8,496 bases of DNA, from assembly GCA_036388295.1 (NCBI GenBank), contig DASVSC010000239.1:1-8496 (forward strand), given 5' to 3'. Source of the DNA: RYN-431 sp036388295. Its GTDB lineage: Bacteria > Planctomycetota > Phycisphaerae > Tepidisphaerales > Tepidisphaeraceae. The stretch's first letter is position 1. Each line of letters begins with the position of its first letter. Made by a program: the position numbers and the translations under genes. Below, one piece after another: positions 6,927-8,496 of the stretch. The notes under the pieces are model-generated. The model had not been told where the DNA came from and did not search any database. It saw only the letters and a list, made by a program, of their open reading frames with translations.

Positions 6927-7184
6927 TTAGAACTGAATCTTGCGTTCGTACATGTCGTGCAAGCCTATCCAGATCCAGACGACGTCCGAACCGCGCTGAA
7001 CGGCAACCGCGCGGTAATGACGCCCCACTCGCGCCGACACAAACCGTCCGACCTTTTTAAATTGCAGCGAGGGGTGGCGGGGATCGGACTTCAACAGCGA
7101 GAAGCTTTCGTCCGCCGCCTTCTGGACGTGGGATGGCAGCCGGTCGTAAGCGGCCCAGAATTGGGCGTCGGCTAGGTGCCTCAC
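6927..7184 (-). CDS. RelE/ParE-superfamily toxin of a type II toxin-antitoxin pair
   Basis: The 85-residue protein has the compact RelE/ParE layout: an N-terminal helical hairpin (FWAAYDRLPSHVQKAADESFSLL), the DPRHPSL turn at about 34-40, then beta strands with FKKVG..VSARVGRHYRAV (about 42-60) and a final strand with WIGLHDMYER (about 72-81). The basic residues and the late His and Tyr are those typical of this subgroup. Members usually cut mRNA on the ribosome or poison gyrase; which of these applies here is not readable from sequence. It starts at GTG 7184-7182, overlapping the antitoxin stop as GTGA, so translation is probably coupled. It converges tail to tail with the AEC gene, leaving only bases 6922-6926 between the stops and no room for a separate terminator. 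Confidence 0.88.
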   Translation of the reverse strand: MRHLADAQFWAAYDRLPSHVQKAADESFSLLKSDPRHPSLQFKKVGRFVSARVGRHYRAVAVQRGSDVVWIWIGLHDMYERKIQF

Positions 7185-7381
7185 AATTCAGTGCACCGGC
7201 CGGCATCCAGATCGGCCAAGGCGCGGTCTGCCATCGCGTCGAACTTGCCCGCCGCGACGTCGGCTTCGAACCGTTTGTCCCAGGCGACCGCCTCGCGTGC
7301 TTCCATCCATGCAGATAATTCGAGAAGCTCATCCGCCGTAAGGCGTTCGATATCCTGCTGAATCTGTTCGATGCTTGGCAT
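7181..7381 (-). CDS. Antitoxin of the RelE/ParE-type pair
   Basis: This is a 66-residue acidic, mostly helical protein. The N-terminal part (IEQIQQDIERLTADELLEL) is followed by AWDKRFEADVAAGKFDAMADRALADLDAGRCTEL, a pattern I know from small antitoxins encoded just before RelE/ParE-type toxins. It should bind and block the toxin and may repress its own promoter, though no clear DNA-binding domain is visible. The ATG at 7381-7379 is chosen because the longer frame to 7459 would run through the promoter-like TATAAT and adds an unrelated Pro/Gly/Arg-rich segment. There is no Shine-Dalgarno sequence before this ATG. The stop overlaps the toxin start by 4 bases. Confidence 0.85.
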   Translation of the reverse strand: MPSIEQIQQDIERLTADELLELSAWMEAREAVAWDKRFEADVAAGKFDAMADRALADLDAGRCTEL

Positions 7382-7388
7382 AGGTCTT

Positions 7389-7394
7389 ATTATA
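7389..7394 (-). promoter_or_regulatory. Perfect -10 hexamer for the toxin-antitoxin operon
   Basis: On the minus strand TATAAT occupies 7394-7389. Transcription would start about 6-7 bases on, at roughly 7383-7382, directly before the antitoxin ATG at 7381. This suggests a leaderless mRNA. No convincing -35 box is seen at 16-18 bases. ATACCAC, which overlaps the hexamer on the plus strand (7392-7398), recurs at 7507-7513 and could be an operator half-site. Confidence 0.5.
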
Positions 7395-7553
7395 CCACCC
7401 GTGGACGGCCCGTTGGGGACGGCTTGTCGCCGGCCGGTGGACGGTGCGAAAACAGTCATTCCGGCCGGTCGAAAACCGGGCCGACTTGACCGGAAAATCG
7501 TGTATCATACCACGTCCGGTAAGGACCCCTCACGGCCTCCCCCGAACGGACCC

Positions 7554-7575
7554 AAAACATCTCACAAGATGTTTT
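7554..7575 (+). terminator. Perfect 9-bp AT-rich hairpin, terminator-like or operator
   Basis: AAAACATCT (7554-7562) pairs perfectly with AGATGTTTT (7567-7575) around a CACA loop. The stem itself ends in TTTT on the plus strand and, by symmetry, on the minus strand too, so it could act as a weak terminator in either direction. It stands out as AT-rich within GC-rich DNA. There is no gene just before it on the plus strand, so a small RNA end or a protein-binding palindrome is equally possible. Confidence 0.4.
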
Positions 7576-7724
7576 AAATCAACAAGTTGCGTCGCGCCGA
7601 GCGAGTGCATTATCGGGCCGTCGTCGGGTCTGGCCGGATTAGCGTGGGTTATCGGTACGTCCGCTTCGCCGTGCGTACCAATGTTGCTGATCGCGTTTTG
7701 CTCCGGTGGCCGATAGCTCCTTCT

Positions 7725-7765
7725 GTTCAGGGGCCGTTTTACCGGATGTCGCGGTCGGCCTGAAC
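7725..7765 (+). promoter_or_regulatory. Bulged hairpin in the murA leader
   Basis: The 14 bases at 7752-7765 (CGGTCGGCCTGAAC) can pair completely with GTTCAGG (7725-7731), CCG (7734-7736) and ACCG (7741-7744). This leaves bulges GG and TTTT on the left strand and a 7-base loop (7745-7751). The stem ends two bases before the GGAG at 7768-7771, so folding could affect ribosome access to murA. Pairing is seen in the sequence; a regulatory role is inference. Confidence 0.35.
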
Positions 7766-7767
7766 GC

Positions 7768-7771
7768 GGAG
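7768..7771 (+). promoter_or_regulatory. Ribosome binding site of murA
   Basis: GGAG lies 5 bases before the ATG at 7777. It is the clearest Shine-Dalgarno sequence in the window and fixes this start. Confidence 0.8.
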
Positions 7772-7776
7772 ACGTT

Positions 7777-8496
7777 ATGGACAGTTTTCTCATCCAAGGC
7801 GGCACGGCACTTACGGGCACGATCGACGTGTCGGGCGCGAAGAACGCCGCGCTGCCGATCCTGTCGGCCTGCCTGATGGCGGGCGGCGTCTCGAAGCTGC
7901 ACGGCGTGCCGCGCCTCAGCGACATCGACTCCATGATCGACCTGCTCCGCGCCCTCGGCTGCCGGGTGACGCGTCAGGAGAACGCCGCCAACCCCGTCCA
8001 CGGCGGCCCGAGCCTGAACGGCCGGCTGGACGTGGAAGTGACCGACGCCAAGGGCGTCGAAGCCGGCTACGACATTGTCAGCAAAATGCGCGCGAGCATC
8101 AGCGTCCTCGGCCCCCTGCTGGCCAGCCGCGGCCGGGCCGTCGTCAGTCTCCCGGGCGGATGCGCCATCGGCGACCGCCCCGTTGATCTGCACCTGCGCG
8201 GCTTATCGAAGCTCGGCGCGACGTTCGACCTCGAAGGGGGCAACATCGTCGGCAGCGTCAAGGGCCGCCTGAAGGGCGCCCGCATGTACCTCGGCGGCGC
8301 GAGCGGCCCGACCGTGCTCGGCACCATCAACGTGATGTGCGCCGCGACGCTGGCCGAGGGCGAAACCGTCATTGTGGGCGCGGCATGCGAGCCGGAAGTC
8401 ACCGACACCGCCAACCTGCTGAACAAAATGGGTGCCCGCATCACCGGCCAGGGCACGCCGGAGATCAAGATCGACGGCGTCGACACGCTCAGCGCC
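7777..8496 (+). CDS. murA: UDP-N-acetylglucosamine 1-carboxyvinyltransferase (MurA), N-terminal 240 residues
   Basis: MurA transfers the enolpyruvyl group of phosphoenolpyruvate to UDP-GlcNAc in the cytoplasm, the first committed step of peptidoglycan synthesis. The visible 240 residues begin with the typical SGAKNAALPI block (K22 and N23 contact substrates). They continue through MRASISVLGPLLA (R105), and SLPGGCAIGDRPVDLH, with the active-site Cys at 129 and Arg at 134, then RLKGA and MCAATLAEGETVI...EPEVTDTANLL. Relative to the E. coli enzyme as I recall it, about 14 extra residues lie around 67-90, which explains Cys129 versus the familiar Cys115. Because this is Cys and not Asp, the enzyme should be open to fosfomycin attack. 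The gene is truncated by the window edge; a full enzyme is about 420 residues. The start is fixed by the GGAG ribosome binding site. Confidence 0.98.
   Translation, partial: MDSFLIQGGTALTGTIDVSGAKNAALPILSACLMAGGVSKLHGVPRLSDIDSMIDLLRALGCRVTRQENAANPVHGGPSLNGRLDVEVTDAKGVEAGYDIVSKMRASISVLGPLLASRGRAVVSLPGGCAIGDRPVDLHLRGLSKLGATFDLEGGNIVGSVKGRLKGARMYLGGASGPTVLGTINVMCAATLAEGETVIVGAACEPEVTDTANLLNKMGARITGQGTPEIKIDGVDTLSA

Larger units (their letters stand above)
7382..7776. other. Non-coding region between the toxin-antitoxin operon and murA
   Basis: About 395 bases have no credible gene. Going left to right, it contains: the TATAAT of the antitoxin; direct repeats GTGGACGG (7401-7408 and 7437-7444) and CCGGCCGGT (7430-7438 and 7461-7469); a repeated ATACCAC (7392 and 7507); a perfect hairpin at 7554-7575 in a locally AT-rich patch; a short inverted repeat GGTACG/CGTACC at 7654-7659 and 7674-7679; and a bulged hairpin at 7725-7765 before the murA ribosome binding site. 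I could not identify a strong sigma-70 promoter for murA. Short open frames here are not recognisable. Confidence 0.7.

Noticed and set aside
7486..7508. TTGACC ... TATCAT promoter-like pair
   Set aside because: The spacer is only 11 bases, too short for a standard sigma-70 promoter.
7371..7716. Two short plus-strand frames in the gap before murA
   Set aside because: They are Pro/Arg-rich, overlap the antitoxin promoter or hairpins, and show no family features.
1..8496. tRNA, rRNA or insertion-sequence transposase genes
   Set aside because: No cloverleaf with a T-loop GTTCRA box, no ribosomal RNA segment and no transposase motif was seen on either strand.

Overview
The window is GC-rich, densely packed bacterial chromosome. 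It holds eight protein-coding genes (two cut by the window edges) and long, near-perfect palindromic repeats at three of the gene junctions. The GC content, the repeat types, a Tad-pilus-like protein with a lectin-like tail and an FTR1 permease with a large extra domain all suggest a planctomycete-like organism, perhaps of the Phycisphaerae kind. That is an inference from style; no marker gene for taxonomy is present.

Layout. The left edge holds the C-terminal part of a probable clan GH-A glycoside hydrolase (+). It converges on an FTR1-family iron permease (-), and a 38-bp-arm palindrome sits between the two stop codons. Upstream of the permease on the same strand is an exported protein that resembles the imelysin/EfeO family. 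The two look like a reduced Efe-type iron-uptake pair, and the 158-base gap between them carries a 43-bp-arm palindrome. No EfeB-type peroxidase gene is visible.

Divergent from the iron pair is a TadG-like membrane-anchored protein whose C-terminal half resembles the PA-IL (LecA) galactose-binding fold. It appears to start with TTG. A compact 35-nt hairpin with a nested stem ends two bases before that start. A third palindrome (32-bp arms) separates it from an AEC-family transporter gene (+).

The transporter gene ends 5 bases from the stop of a convergent RelE/ParE-type toxin gene. The toxin gene overlaps its antitoxin gene by 4 bases, and a TATAAT hexamer lies so close to the antitoxin ATG that the mRNA may be leaderless. 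About 395 bases of non-coding DNA follow, with a perfect 9-bp hairpin and a second bulged hairpin just before the ribosome binding site of murA. murA is complete at its 5' end and runs off the right edge.

Most interesting: (1) the iron pair, with a Cys/His-rich permease tail and a partner lacking the usual imelysin histidine motif; (2) the TadG/lectin-like architecture with an unexplained leader hairpin; (3) three different long palindromic repeat families in under 8.5 kb; (4) the structured murA leader. None of these is proven new from sequence alone.
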